Notes under the pieces: model-generated
Told to the model about the DNA's origin: nothing
What the model saw: the letters and a program-made list of their open reading frames with translations, nothing else
Databases searched by the model: none
Shown here: piece by piece, positions 1 to 12,206 of the stretch
How the letters are laid out: each line of letters opens with the position of its first letter
Numbering within the stretch: position 1 is the first letter of the stretch
Translations under genes and position numbers: made by a program
NCBI GenBank assembly: GCA_903813345.2
Contig: CAIIXF020000002.1
Coordinates: 7,337,555-7,401,554 of the forward strand
DNA length: 64,000 nucleotides
Direction: 5' to 3'
Origin: Owenia fusiformis
Lineage: Eukaryota; Annelida; Polychaeta; Sabellida; Oweniidae

Positions 1-102
1 GTCTGTCTGTCATTTTGTCTGTCTGTTGGGACATCTCCTTCTACACGATTTAACCTTATAGCAAGTTGGTCTCCGAAGGTCAGAGTTAAGTTCATCAAAG
101 GT
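1..102. repeat. GTCT microsatellite and AGGTCA-containing flank
   Basis: The window opens in short GTCT repeats followed by sequence with AGGTCA words. It does not match the second copy of the adjoining large element, so similarity to that element starts at about 103. Confidence 0.5.
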
Positions 103-1794
103 AAACGATCAATGTCTAGGTATTTGGGGTTTGATGATACTATGGCCCTTGGCGAATTATGATTAGATGTACCGAGGTCAACATTAATGTTTCTTGTACA
201 AGGTCATCCCAAGGTCAAAGATAAATATTGAGGCATTTTACGTTTCAAGACCTTTAGACAAATTCGATTCGAAGAATCGGTCAAGGTCAAAAAATCAATA
301 TACAGGTATTTTGTATTTTTTTTTTGTAAAGATGTATTAAAGTTAAAATGTATACAGAGATAAAATAGGTTAGCTCCTATCGTTTCCTTGTGTATACGTT
401 TATGTCTCTGCGTAATAACGCAGATGCGAGCAGGTAGTTACCAGTCTCACCACAAGGTGGCTCGTTCGGGTCAGATAGCATGGCGGGTATGGTAGAAAGT
501 TCCCTTGAACTTAAAGTACATCTGTTTTCGTGGTTCAATTTTCATATCACCCTTATGTATCTAATAGCAATGCAAATTAAAATATGTCCAGTGAAAGAAA
601 ATGCAATACAAGAATAGATATTTCACTTTTTGTGATTTTGTAAGAATGGGGTTATTTTTTGTATAACGCATTGAAACAACTTTAAAAAGTGAGCAATGTC
701 AGTGTTGTAATAATAACGCCCCTTATACCTATTTATTACAGGTCGTGTAGACCATTGTTGCCTGAGTTATAGCAAAAACATTGACTCCTGCACGTTGATG
801 AAGATGATGCGCCTTTTATAATAGATCTCATATCTTAGAAGCGTATCAGTTCAAAAAAATACTAGAAGACCTAACATATTTTGCCATGCACTGCGCCTAT
901 TTATTTGGCAATTCAGTTGTAAATTTTATCTTGAAAAAATAAATATTTCAATTTTGTTGAGTTTTCTTGCAGAAATCGCCTACTCCCCCCACTCCATCCA
1001 TTTTGTATGATCACCGGGCGTGGTTTAAGCTGCCGATATTCTTCTTGAAACGAGTCGGATCTTCAAAATCTATAAGTTGGACTCCCTTTATAGAAGCTTT
1101 GAACTAAATGTGCACTGCTTAATGCTGAAATTTTATTGTTTATCCATACATTTTGAGAAAAAATGTATAAAAGAAGATGTTAAGCCAAATGGTGCCCTAA
1201 AAATTCAGACAAATTCGAATTTTCTATGTACAGGCCTGGTTGCCCCTTTAAGAAGCTCAATATGTAAATTATCTAATCAAACACTTTTTCCACCATTTTG
1301 AAACACTAATCAAACCAATCTGTGCTAGCGATTCATAGGGCGAGCCATTAGGATATTTCCAGGGTTCGTACACACCTGCAAATGTCAGGGAAATTGATTT
1401 AATTTTCCAAGTGCTGGAAATGTCAGGGAATTTTAAAATTAGGTCAAAAGGGCCAAAGATGTCCGGGAATTTTGAAACGGTAGATATTTCAGGGAAATTT
1501 GTATCAGTGTTGAAAAAATAATGTTCCAGAAAAAAAACATTTTAGGACTATGACAGGATATCAATGAAATCCAAAATGTAACATTTAGTTGATTCTACAG
1601 GCTAAAGTATGAAAACGTATCACATATATCTAAAAAATTAATAAATTTTATAGATCTAGAGGCCCTTCAGGAGTGGAAAACCTTTAATAATCAGAGGTTA
1701 ATGTTTCCAAACTGTTTTGGAACAAACTAACGTCTTGTTTTCAACCTTGCTCCTTTCTGTCGTACTCAATAAAATAAAAATAGTATATCACGGA

Positions 1795-2040
1795 GGGATA
1801 CGAACCACTGACCTGGGGCTTTGTTATTCACTAGCGCCATAGGCGTTCACCTATTCTGGATACAACTGACGAGTTGTATTTACGTGGAGTCAAAAGTGAA
1901 GATCATTTTGAATTGACGCTCGGTATAAATATATAATACTTTTCTTCTTTCATATCGGTAGCACTTTGGCCTCATGGGCTACGTGCCTAGCTTCCACGCT
2001 GTAGGTTAGTCGATCGAAACCCATTCATGTCGAATTTTTT
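1795..2040. repeat. Two tRNA-like modules inside the element's terminal repeat
   Basis: Around 1965-2035 (+) there is an A-box-like TGGCCTCATGGGCTACGTG followed by a B-box-like GATCGAAACCC. On the minus strand around 1865-1795 there is a B-box-like GGTTCGTATCC. Both recur in the other copies (30425-30690 and 37495-37735). They look like tRNA-derived, SINE-type promoter modules. No convincing cloverleaf or acceptor stem can be drawn, so a working tRNA is not claimed. Confidence 0.45.
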
Positions 2041-2059
2041 GATTTGCTTGTTGTCAAAC

Positions 2060-2530
2060 TATAATAAGTAGAGCAAAATCCAGAAAAAGTAGATCAAAAA
2101 TACTCCAATGGAGTATAAAATTGTCACCAGGATTCCGAAATGAGACGAATGTTAACTCGTTAAATCTCGGTAAATAAAGTAGGTCAGAAAATCCAGATTA
2201 ATCCGAACAAGGTTCGGGAATATTCGTCATAAGAAGTAGATCAAAAATACTCCAATGGAGTATAAAATTGTCACCAGGATTCCGAAATGAGACGAATGTT
2301 AACTCGTGAAATCTCGGAAGATAAAGTAGGTCAGAAAATCCGGATTAATCCGAACAAGGATCGGGAATTTTCGTCATAAGAAGTAGATCAAAAATACTCC
2401 AAGTGGAGTATAAAATTGTCAACAGGATTCCGAAATACGACGAATCAAATCGGCAAACTTCGGTACAATAATGAAGTGCATAAAAACCGAAATGATCCGA
2501 ACAAAGTTCGGATAAAATCGTGAAACAGGT
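2060..2530. repeat. Tandem ~160-bp palindrome-rich repeat
   Basis: About three units, each carrying the palindrome TACTCCAATGGAGTA, an ATTCCGAAAT segment and a near-palindrome CCGAACAAGGTTCGG. The same block is present at 30130-30375 and 37785-38035, so it is part of the terminal repeat of the 10.4-kb element. Confidence 0.75.
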
Positions 2531-3190
2531 GTCAGGGGCTTCCCCTCATCTTTCCCGAAATGGTTCTAAAACCCATATATGGATCTATCACGTGACACTC
2601 AAAATGACGTTCCTATATGGTTCTATGGGCCTTATATGGATCTTTCGAACACGTGACCAAATATACCAAATCAAAATCAAAATTTTACCTTGACCATTGG
2701 ATGGGATTTCATAGAAAATATCCAAGAAAACATATTCTCGTGATCCATAAATCAATTAAATTCGATCATTTTATCTTCACCCCTTGATGGAATTTTATGA
2801 AAGAAGTTATGAAAACACATCATCATGTAAGGGTTTTCACCTAAATTACCTCGTTTTATCTTGACCCTTTAATTGAATTTCATTAAAAATTGTCACATGA
2901 AAAATATCATCATGTTATGATTTGTATTTAAATAAGACCGTTTCATCTAAATACTTTCATAAAAAATGCACTTAAAAAATATTTCAGGATTTGCCTTAAT
3001 TTATCAATGTAATGTAAGTATTTGATTGACTCTCAAATAGGGTTCTATTTTCACTTTTTTATTGAAATTGATACTAGGCAGGACTCACTCTCTAAATAGC
3101 TAATAAAAATTCAACCCTTGGATGTGATTTCGTTGAAAAAAAAATATGTCAAGTCCAGAATCAAATGATTTGTCCAGAACCTCTTAAGAC

Positions 3191-3677
3191 TCTGTTTTTC
3201 ACTTTTACATTTATCGCGCCTATACATTCTTATAGTCTAAAGGACCAAACTTTGCCGAAATTCTGACATACGGCCTCAGTTCTAATAGATATGTTGCTAT
3301 TCTCGGAAATTCTGAATCAAAAATTGATTGATGATGTCACAATTTATGCAAATTATCTTATTCGCATAATTGAATATCATTCCTTTATAAGAAATTTAAT
3401 TAGGTCTAATTTGATACCAAACTCATCTCTATAGACCAAATAATGACAAAGTTACCAATGATTTAAGATTCCAAGGTAAGATGTCTAAAGATGCGTCACC
3501 ATGGTAACGGAATGCTACAATACAGAGCAACCAATGAGAGTTTGCAAGGGTATCCGGCAAAAAAATTTAGCTTCAAAGTGTTACCTTTCAAAAAAGTATG
3601 GATGCCATAAATTAACAGAGACCGACATGTTGGTTCAATTTTTTGAAACGAAAGAGAGGCATGGGTCTCCAACTATA
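3191..3677. other. Unassigned AT-rich stretch
   Basis: Sequence between the truncated element and the duplicated lectin block. A 63-codon open frame at 3501-3692 has no recognisable motif and runs into the duplicated block. No gene is called. Confidence 0.4.
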
Positions 3678-4742
3678 TCATTCAAAAGATGACCATTTAA
3701 TTGACGATGTGTAAAATTTTTAGATTTTTTATGACTTGTTTAAGAGAAATGTATGTCTCAAAAAGTTCTCCATTTTGATATCACTCCTTTAAAAAACAAT
3801 CATACAATATTCACAGGTAGGAATCAAACAGCACGCTCCTGCAAGAACAGCTGCTTTCCGTACATTTCGAGACACAAGATCTAGTAAAAAATCCACAGAT
3901 TTTGTTAATTCGAAGGCTATATTTTGTAAGTTTATTGACCTAGCTTATTCATCTATCGACCTAGCTTCTTCTTCTATTGAAACAAAACATCTGATGAAAA
4001 CATAGAATTAGTGTGATTTTCAGGCAATTTCTAAAAATAAAAATCCAATTTTCAACATCTTAACTCACCCAATGTACACCTCCAATGCATCGCCTCAATA
4101 TTTGCAGCAAACGTGTTTTTTATCTTTAGCTATAGCTACTACGATTATGGAGGAAAATCCTACCCCTCCCAATCCAAATTAGAATTAATTTGCACCTTTT
4201 AACTATCTATGGCTTTAGACAAGAGATGTTATCCCAACATACCCTGGTATATTTCCAAATATGGATGCCTGCTCATCTTCGCTCAAAATACTAACTAAAT
4301 CAGCATTCTTTTGTAAACAGTTGTCACGGGCTTCTGTCCAAGTCTTCTGCTCACTCGAGATACGACTATTGAGCTGAAATTAAATATTACACAATAATTA
4401 TACAAACTTATATTGTGAGTAATTTCAAACTGTTCGAGAAATCACAATTTGATGCTTGTATTGATTGCTTTCTTTTTTACTAAATGGGGTGTTACCTCAT
4501 AGCAGAAAGCTCCTCCATATTCCACCCAACCACCTGGACAATCTGCTAAAGTATCTAATTAAGATAAAGAAAATAGCTTTGAAATGGCTCGGACTTGTTT
4601 ATGGGAAACGTGTTTTTTCTATGTCGCAAATTAGGAAATTGTATGAGATAATACTATCTTATTTACAGAAACATTGACCCAAAATATGCTTTGCCTCATG
4701 TGTCACTATCACCGAATATATATATTTCTTTATTGCGACCAT
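3678..4742 (-). repeat. Segmental duplicate of 7305-8345
   Basis: From CATTCAAAAGATGACC to the ATATATTTCTTTATTGCGACC block this segment matches 7305-8345 with high identity. It carries lectin exons 1 and 2 but begins downstream of where exon 3 would lie, so the duplication took only part of a gene. Confidence 0.8.
4243..4542 (-). pseudogene. Partial C-type lectin gene (copy A), exons 1-2 only
   Basis: Exon 1 is 4496-4542 and encodes a DCPGGWVEYGGAFCYE-type start of a C-type lectin domain, three bases longer than its paralogues. Exon 2 is 4243-4373 (131 nt) and encodes a helix-rich part with TWTEARDNC and NADLVSILS. Both have AG acceptors and GT donors on the minus strand and unbroken frames. 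The phases agree with the complete copies (exon 2 ends in phase 2). Exon 3, which carries the sugar-binding loop, is absent because the duplicated segment stops at 3678. It is therefore probably a dead partial copy, unless it splices to something outside the segment. Confidence 0.7.
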
Positions 4743-5215
4743 TTCTGACCATCATACATAATCAATTTATATTGATACAATGTAATGTAAGAAAACAAAA
4801 ATAAGATATACATTTTTATTGTTAATTATTACAGGGTGAGAGACTTAATTCTCTCTTGGTACATCTGATATATCGTCCTTTCAATCAGGACACAATCATC
4901 ATAACTACTGGGTGCAAACAAAGGTGATATAATTTCCGATTTGCTAATAATTGGACCCCTTAAATATTCAATCATTTCACATTATTATATAAAATGAGTG
5001 AAGGTTTCAGGTGAGTTGCACATTGGACAAACTTTATTTACACGTGGTTCTGAGTAACGCCAAACAACTTCACCTACTAGGAGACGTATCATCAAGTTGC
5101 ATTTATATTTCATTTCTGGCTTATATTTGCACAATTGGTACCATATAATAGGTGATCAGGTAGTGACTACTTCTCGGTATTGATCAATTGCCAGATATTA
5201 CTACAGTTATGAGGT
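4743..5215. other. Unassigned stretch between lectin blocks
   Basis: No open frame of note. No recognised repeat until the paralogous block starting near 5216. Confidence 0.4.
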
Positions 5216-5400
5216 GGTAGGAGATTTGAAAATGATGACTGGGCCCTGGATATGGAGGACAACGTACATATAAATTGCACGACGGTATATTTTGTCACTG
5301 TACTTTGTTGCTGGTTTGGCGTGATACTGAAATACTTCTGGGACAACCCTCGTACACCTTTAATTGTGTAATAATGACGAACATGAGAATAATGCTTAGT
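5216..5400 (-). repeat. Degenerate copy of a candidate signal-peptide exon
   Basis: On the minus strand this matches 49858-50020 (shared words ATTCTCATGTTCGTCATTATTACAC in pieces and CCTCGTACAC). At 49.9 kb the frame is open over a hydrophobic start. Here the frame is broken soon after the hydrophobic part. It lies in the same relative place, just past an AGGTCA array and lectin exon 3, in both blocks. Confidence 0.4.
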
Positions 5401-5429
5401 TATTCACAATATTATTTGTTCATTCTTAA

Positions 5430-5890
5430 GTCAGATCTGAATTTCTGAGAACTTGTAGATGGTTTTGAAAAAAAATGGTCAATTTGAAGCAAGTTGAAAA
5501 AATACCTTTTTGACCTTGAGACTGTCATTTAAGGCTAAATCTCAAGTCAGATTTGAACTTCCGAGAACTTGTAGATAATGTCGTTAAAAGGTAAATTTGA
5601 AGCAAGTTTGAATAAGACCTTTTTTACCTTGAGGAGGTCATTCAAGATCAAATCTTTTTCGACTTTGAAAATGTCATTGAAGGTCAAATTTATATATAGT
5701 CAGATTTGAACTTTTGAGAACTTGTAGATGATTTTGAAAAAAGGTCAATTTGAATCTAGTTGAAAAAATACCTTTTTGACATGTTTTTACCTTGAGAAGG
5801 GCATTGAAGGTCAAATCTAGATTCTAAAGTCAGATTTGAACTTCTGTTAACTTGCAGATGATTTTGAAAAAAAATTAAGTCAGTCTAAAC
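5430..5890. repeat. AGGTCA-rich tandem repeat array
   Basis: About four units of 110-150 bp built from CTGAGAACTTGTAGATG, a GGTCAATTTGAAGCAAG segment, and TTTTTGACCTTGAG/AAGGTCATT. Same family as 50230-50790 and 62460-64000. Confidence 0.85.
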
Positions 5891-5929
5891 AGAATTTGTT
5901 TAGTTGTAAAATTTGTTACAGACGCTAAC

Positions 5930-6166
5930 CGCAAATCGCCACCCGCCGATCGTCAACCACCAGCCACCAACCGCCGATCGCCGCAACAAAAAATGAGGTC
6001 ATAACACCATGTCAACACTTTTTGGTGGTGACATAATAAATGGTGTTTGAAATTACATATATCTTTGTATCACAATCATTAATTTTAACTCAAAAATTAC
6101 AATTTTGTTTCGAGATATTCCATGTGACCGACCTATAGAGAATTTACAACAATATATTAATTTATT
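5930..6166. other. CCGCC-rich patch and AT spacer before lectin exon 3
   Basis: A C-rich patch with CGCCACC/CCGATCG words (5935-5990), then spacer. The paralogous position (50820-50890) keeps the same patch. Confidence 0.4.
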
Positions 6167-8170
6167 TCATTTTTTAAAAAATATCAAAAGCAGAAGCAGT
6201 AGGCTGGGCTTCTTACCCCTTCTTGCTTTACAGATCCAGTTCTTTTTCCCACTACAGTCGAAATCATTCCAATAACCATCGCTTTTATATATTTCTACAC
6301 ACAAAACATTCAAACCACCGTCTCCGCTGGGCTCACCATAATCCCACTGAATGTATGATACAACTGAATTATCCACCCAAGTAAACCTCGCATCTTCTAC
6401 CAACCCAATCCAAAAATTGTTATCAGCCGTTCTTGAATATGAGAATTTAAATATCATCAATGCAAATAGCAATTAGGTACTACATACTTGTAAACTCTTG
6501 GCATTAGAGGAGGTTCAAGAGAATAGACCTCATAGATTGGCTTATTGTGGATAACGTATTTTTATAACACTAATGGATAGGATGACATATGCCCCATGGC
6601 GTCTTCAGAGTTGAAGAGGTGGATGTACAGTAAAACTAAGGTACCATATTATAGGTCATTCAAATCTCCTGAGAGTGGCGCTCTTGGAATCTCCAAACGA
6701 ATAGGACAAAGGAGTGGTATCGATATGGAGAACCTAATTCAACAATATGTTTCTCTTAAACCAATCATTGAAAACATTCTGTAAAAAACACGGTATTTTA
6801 TGTAATGTTGACTGATTAACAACAATTTAATGCAAAAATTATTTAGAAATAGTTTATATGACTGTTTTTGGTAAGCTTTCATTTCTACATACCAATTCTT
6901 GAGAATGAAATAAAATGTCTTTCCGAACCTTGTTGAAACAAAATAGCATAGACAACATGTTTTAGACCTCTCAATATTATAGTTATACAAAGGAATTTTT
7001 GGTTGATTTAAAAGTATTCAAAAAGTTAAAACAACCCCCCCCCCCTCCGAAATAGATAAAAATCAAGAAAAAACTTTTATTTCATTAACAAGATAATTTT
7101 TTGAAATCGACCAAAATTTCTTCCTTTGTACAATTAGAATATTGAGAGACCTAAACATGTTGTGTTTATTTCGTTTTGTTCCATGATCCAGTGAGGTTAT
7201 GGAAGATGTTTCATTTCACTCTGGAAACATTGTACCAAGAACAAAACAAGTGTTTTCTAAAACAATATAGATGAAAGTATAAATGCATTTTTCCAATTAT
7301 ATCGTTACCATTCAAAAGATGACCATTTAATTGACGATGTGTAAAATGTTTAGATTTTTAATGACTTGTTTAAGAGAAACGTGTGTTCAAAAGGTTTTCC
7401 ATATCGATACCACTCCTTAAAAAACAATCATACAATATTCACAGGTAGGAATCAAACAGCACGCTCCTGCAAGAACAGCTGCTTTCCGTACATTTCGAGA
7501 CACAAGATCTAGTAAAAAATCCACAGATTTTGTTAATTCGCGAGATATATTTTGTAAGTCTATTGACCTAGCTTATTCATCTATCGACCTAGCTTCTTCT
7601 TCTATTGAAACAAAACATCTGATGAAAACATAGAGTTAGTGTGATTTTCAGGCAATTTCTAAAAATAAAAACCCAATTTTCAACATCTTAACTCACCCAC
7701 TGTACACCTCCCATGCATTGCCTCGATATTTGCAGCGAGCGTGTTTTTATCTTTAGCTATAGCTACTACGATTACGGAGGAAAATCCGACCCCTTCTAAT
7801 CCAAATTAGGGTTAAGTTGCACCTTTTTACTATTTAATTATGGCTTTAGACAAGAACTGTTATCCCAACATACCCTGGTATGTTTCCAAATATGGATTCC
7901 TGCTCATCTTGGCTCAAAATACTAACTAAATCAGCATTATTTTGTAAACAGTTGTCGCGGGCTTCTGTCCAAGTCTTCTGCTCACTCGTGATACGACTAT
8001 TGAACTAAAATTAAATTAGACACAATAATTATACAAACTTATATTGTGAGTAATTTCAAACTGTTCGAGAAATCACAATTTGATGATTGTATTGATTGCT
8101 TTCTTTTTGACTAAATGGGGTTTTACCTCATAGCAGAAAGCTCCATATTCCACCAAACCACTTGGACAAT
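6167..8170 (-). CDS. C-type lectin domain protein, copy B (three exons)
   Basis: Minus-strand exons: 8127-8170 (44 nt, DCPSGLVEYGAFCYE), 7874-8004 (131 nt, with TWTEARDNC and NADLVSILS) and 6167-6431 (with NFWIGL, FTWVDNS, a GEP segment, CVEIY, GYWNDFDC and WICK). Splice sites are canonical and phases fit: exon 2 ends in phase 2 and joins exon 3 to make Gly-Thr. Together they give a full C-type lectin domain with the four conserved Cys, the WIGL core and a WND calcium-ligand motif. The usual EPN/QPD triplet is replaced by EPS, so sugar specificity is unclear. The C-terminus runs into a short basic, Leu-rich tail. The domain is expected to bind carbohydrate outside the cell. The signal-peptide exon must lie upstream (>8.2 kb); a candidate is at 14778-14877. 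Confidence 0.8.
6490..7300. repeat. Lectin intron duplicated between blocks
   Basis: The intron between exons 3 and 2 shares long stretches with 52340-52930 (for example AATGTTGACTGATTAACAAC and GAATGAAATAAAATGTCTTT). This shows that 5.2-8.3 kb and 49.8-53.7 kb are one duplicated block. Confidence 0.7.
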
Positions 8171-8899
8171 CTGCTAAAGTATCTAATTAAGATAAAGAAA
8201 AATGGCTCTGATTGGCTTAGGAGAAATGTTGCCTTTTCTATATTGCAAATTACGAAATTGTATAATATAGAGGTTCTTGTATGAGTACCTGTGCAAGATC
8301 GTCCATTTTTGATATATATATATATTTCTTTATTGCGACCATAATTGATCATCATAATATACATTATAATGTTATGTTAACATATATTATTATTATAATT
8401 AATATTATTATTATATATTTTTTTAGAAAAAGCAACAGACCTATTTTTCTAGATCAGTTTTTTATGCTGAGGAAAATATTAAAAGATAATAGTTCAACTG
8501 GATTGCCATGACACTGAATTTTGACATTTTTACCCCCTCCCCCCCTAGGAAAATATTCTAGGGGAAACTATGAAACTAGTTCATAACTCGAGATATTGTT
8601 CTGATTTTTACACCATACATTGCTAGTACAAATATGAATACTATCTTAAAGGTAAAGGTTGATAACCTTATTGGTCTCAGAAAAAATACAATAATATTAT
8701 ATTTGTAGCTCCAAGCAAAATATGACAGCTTTAACAGCTCAAAGTGGTATTGAAAAAAAACATTTCCAAGCTATGTGCCATATTGCAATACCTCTATTTT
8801 AGTTATGAAGTACTATTTTGTAATTTTAATATGACTTAATAGTGCCCTACCCCTAGAAAATTGAAGAAAGTGGATGTGGTCAATTTTATCATTCTGCAG

Positions 8900-10280
8900 C
8901 ATTAAGTTAGAAACATGTATTGATAGACACCAAATCAATGCATTCAAAACATCATCAAATGTTAGGTGTCATTCTAATACATTTATTACTAGAATATAGG
9001 ACTTTGGATATTTTATATGAAAATTTTCAATTATGTATCATAATGAAATCTAGTGTAATCGCATACTAGAGAGGTTGGCATACAGTCTGGACATTGATAT
9101 AAAGTCTAAACACTATATTCATCAATTGATCTCATTTGAGCAACTAGACTATGGTGGTCATCTTGCACAAGTAATGTACTATAGTGTCCCACATACTAGG
9201 TCACGAGTCATTTGAGCCATAGACACCTCCTGGTACAGTATATACCTAATAATCCTTTACAACCCATTCAGAAGGGTCATTTACAATGTGCAAATCATGG
9301 CAAAACTGTTAGTTCGCGTTCTCATCATCTGACCATATAGCAGATTCCTCATTAAGCCATGATGCATCACAGCCACATGTTAGAAAAGTACCTAAGAATC
9401 TTAATTAACCAAAGATGATTTTCGGGTAGTCAACCTAGCTGCAATGTGCAATCAGACCAGATTTGCCACTTGCTCATAGCTGTAGGAGTGGAGACATGTA
9501 CAAGCATTGCAGCCAATACTTGCTTCTTATTATAAGTGGTTAGATTGTAAAACTGTTCAAACATCACTTACTCAAGATACATGCCTCAAACGTGTATAAC
9601 TTAGTGTAACTTATTTATTATTATTTGGGAGAATTTGAACATCCCCTTTTTACTCTTTGAATTTTAAAAACAACTTTACCAATTAATAACATATTGTGGA
9701 TATTTTGAGAGATTATATTATATTTGAGATTGTAAGAAATGCATTGGTAGGTCAAGTGTACATGTTGCTTTCAATTTTGTTTACTCTATAGATCTGATTC
9801 TGCCTTTAAATACCAAAACTCCAGTTTACTTCAACTGTCATGACTAAAGCATTTGCTATCACAGTATATCGCAAACAATTTTTTCAATTTTTCTTCAACA
9901 TGTATTGTAATGACTTCAGTGTGAATGAAATGTCCCTTGGTGTTCTGGTCCTGGATTGTGATATTTGTTCTCGATTGGGGGGAGGGGGATATTAGACAGT
10001 GTTTCTTTTCGCGTTAGATCATGTTTTTTGGTATATATAGGGTTTACTTTTCTTATGACAGATTTACACATACAGTTTGCCTTTCTTGTTGTTTTTTTTT
10101 AAGTTTTTAGCCACCCTTCCCTTTGGCATTTGTGCTTATATATTCAGACAATTCTAACTTGAATTATGGATATTTTCTGACCTTGAACATGGGTATATCT
10201 TTTAGCCCTATTCATTATCTTCAAGAAAAGTAAATATAATGATAATGAAGTTAATCAGACCTTAGTGATATTAAAGGGAA
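8900..10280. other. Unassigned AT-rich stretch
   Basis: No open frame with recognisable motifs and no clear internal repeats. Confidence 0.4.
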
Positions 10281-10281
10281 T

Positions 10282-12202
10282 ATCACGTTCTCAACTTTTC
10301 AGTTACATTCCCCCCTAAGGTCTGTTATATGTCATTTATACCTTAGGCCCAAGGTCAGGTGTATTGAAGGTATATGACAAAACCATTCATTGATGAGACC
10401 TTAGGCCTAAGGTCATGTAAATCACGAAACGGAATATTGACGAGACCTTAGGCCTAAGGTCGAGTGTATAAGGACACCGTTCATTGATGAGACCTTAGGC
10501 CTAAGGTCTTGTAAATCACGAAACGCTATATCGACGAGACCTTAGCCCTAAGGTCGAGTGTATTAGGGAACCATGTCATGATGTTTTGAAGAGACCTCAT
10601 GCCTAAAGTCAGGTGTATAAGGAACCATTTATTGGTGAGACCTTAGGCCTAAGGTCATGTAAACCAAGAAACGGTATATTAACGATACCTTAAGCCTAAG
10701 GTCAGACATATTAATATACCATTAGTTTTAAGACCTTACGCATAATATATTATTAGGTCAGTTATACTTAGTATAAGAAACGCAGGTATAAATAAGGAAC
10801 AGTTCAATGATGAGACGTTAGGTCTAAGACTGGGTATCTTGTACGCTGATCGTGTTGCATTGGTATAATGTCTACGTTTGGTATAACAAAGTTGAACTTT
10901 TTAACCAAGATTTGCATTAAAATAAACATTTAGCCAGAGATGAAAACAAATGCAGATTTGCATTACATTTTATTTATAAAATTTTCTACATATACACACA
11001 CTGCACTGCAGTCCTTAAAGGGTTCCGATAAGCATCCCGTATAAAAACAATATGGCGACTCCAGGTGAATCAACTGGATCAGTCCATTTTTAAGAAATAA
11101 GGGGAGTTCTGTAAAATCCAGTTTATTGAAATTGTCTTTGAGATAAAGTAATCCGTTTATAATGATTTTGAAAACATTATCCATAGAGTGATTGCGTTCA
11201 AAGAATATGTACAACAGCCAATATAAATCCTTGTATTAGAACTGCTTTGTTTCATTTGTAGGATATTTCATATGCCAAGCTGTGCTATTACGTTATGGGG
11301 AAAATATGTCAATTTTTCCTTATTATACACAAATAGAAGATCCTGAAACTTCACCCATAAATGTGGAATTGATTTGTCAAAATAAAAATCACCCTTTTAT
11401 AAATATGTGACGATCTATAATATACTTATACTATATAACAGTTAGAGGTGTTGACACAACGACCTCGAGTCTGTGAACCCTTGAGTATTGTTCCGGGATC
11501 GGGCCTTTTATACTAAACGGTGAGCAACACCAGAAACGAGCGTTCGATTTGCTAAACGATATGCGTCACCCTTTAAGGACTTTAGAAATGTACGTAATTG
11601 GGCTATTTTTGAGGCATTTAAAAACTATCCCAAAAACAAAACAAATAAATTGCTAATTGGAATTCCTTATCCAACAATTATTGCATAGTCCATTCTATGA
11701 GGGACTTATTTCTGGCGATTTTCAGTAGGCCGTTGAACTTCGCCAATGTTGACAGTGCCTGCACTCACTCTTATTAATGAATGGTTTCCTTATACACTCG
11801 ACCTTAGGCCTAAGATCTCGTCAATATACCGTCTTGTGATTAACATGACCTTAGGCCTAAGGACTCATCAATAAATGGTTTCCTTATACACCTGAACTTA
11901 GGCCTAAGGTCTCGTCGATATATAATGTACCGTTTACATGACCTTAGGCCTAAGGTCTCATCAATGAATGGTTTCCTTATACACCCGACCTTAGGCCTAA
12001 GGTCTCGTCGATATGAATACCGTTTACATGACCTTTGGCCTAAGGTCACACTAATGAATGGTTTCGTCATATACCTGACCATAGGCCTAAGGTCTTATCA
12101 TTGAAAGCTTCAATACGCTGACCTTAGGCCTAAGGTGTAAATGACATATTACAGACCTTGGGGGGTTAGTTGAGAATGTAACTGAAAAGTTGAGAATGTG
12201 AT
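10282..12202. mobile_element. Foldback element built from palindrome arrays, GAAT target duplication
   Basis: The ends are inverted copies of ATCACRTTCTCAACTTTTC. They are flanked by GAAT on both sides (10278-10281 and 12203-12206). Inside each arm is an array of six to eight spaced copies of the near-perfect palindrome GACCTTAGGCCTAAGGTC, alternating with spacers such as ATGAATGGTTTCCTTATAC. The arrays (about 10310-10830 and 11780-12150) run in opposite orientation around a ~950-bp centre. Open frames in the arrays are produced by the repeat itself. No transposase is seen. Confidence 0.8.
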
Positions 12203-12206
12203 GAAT

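Larger units (their letters stand above)
103..3190 (-). mobile_element. Truncated inverted copy of the 10.4-kb TA-flanked element
   Basis: Read on the opposite strand, this stretch matches 29437-33529 almost end to end, apart from small indels and insertions present only in the second copy. It includes the tRNA-like modules, the palindrome-rich tandem units and the AT-rich inner part. The match stops at 3190, about 125 bp short of the element terminus seen at 29311, so this end is truncated. At 103 similarity also stops. No intact transposase frame is visible. Because the second copy is inverted, the two copies mimic a giant 33-kb inverted repeat. Confidence 0.8.

Noticed and set aside
11840-12082. 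80-codon open frame with repeated RRDLRPK/KPFIDE peptides
   Set aside because: It lies wholly in the palindrome array and its peptide repeats follow the DNA unit. It has no start context or homologous domain.
10310-12150. A CRISPR array
   Set aside because: Regular palindromic repeats with spacers, but spacers are themselves repeated, the array is inverted about a centre, there are no cas genes, and the DNA is eukaryotic.
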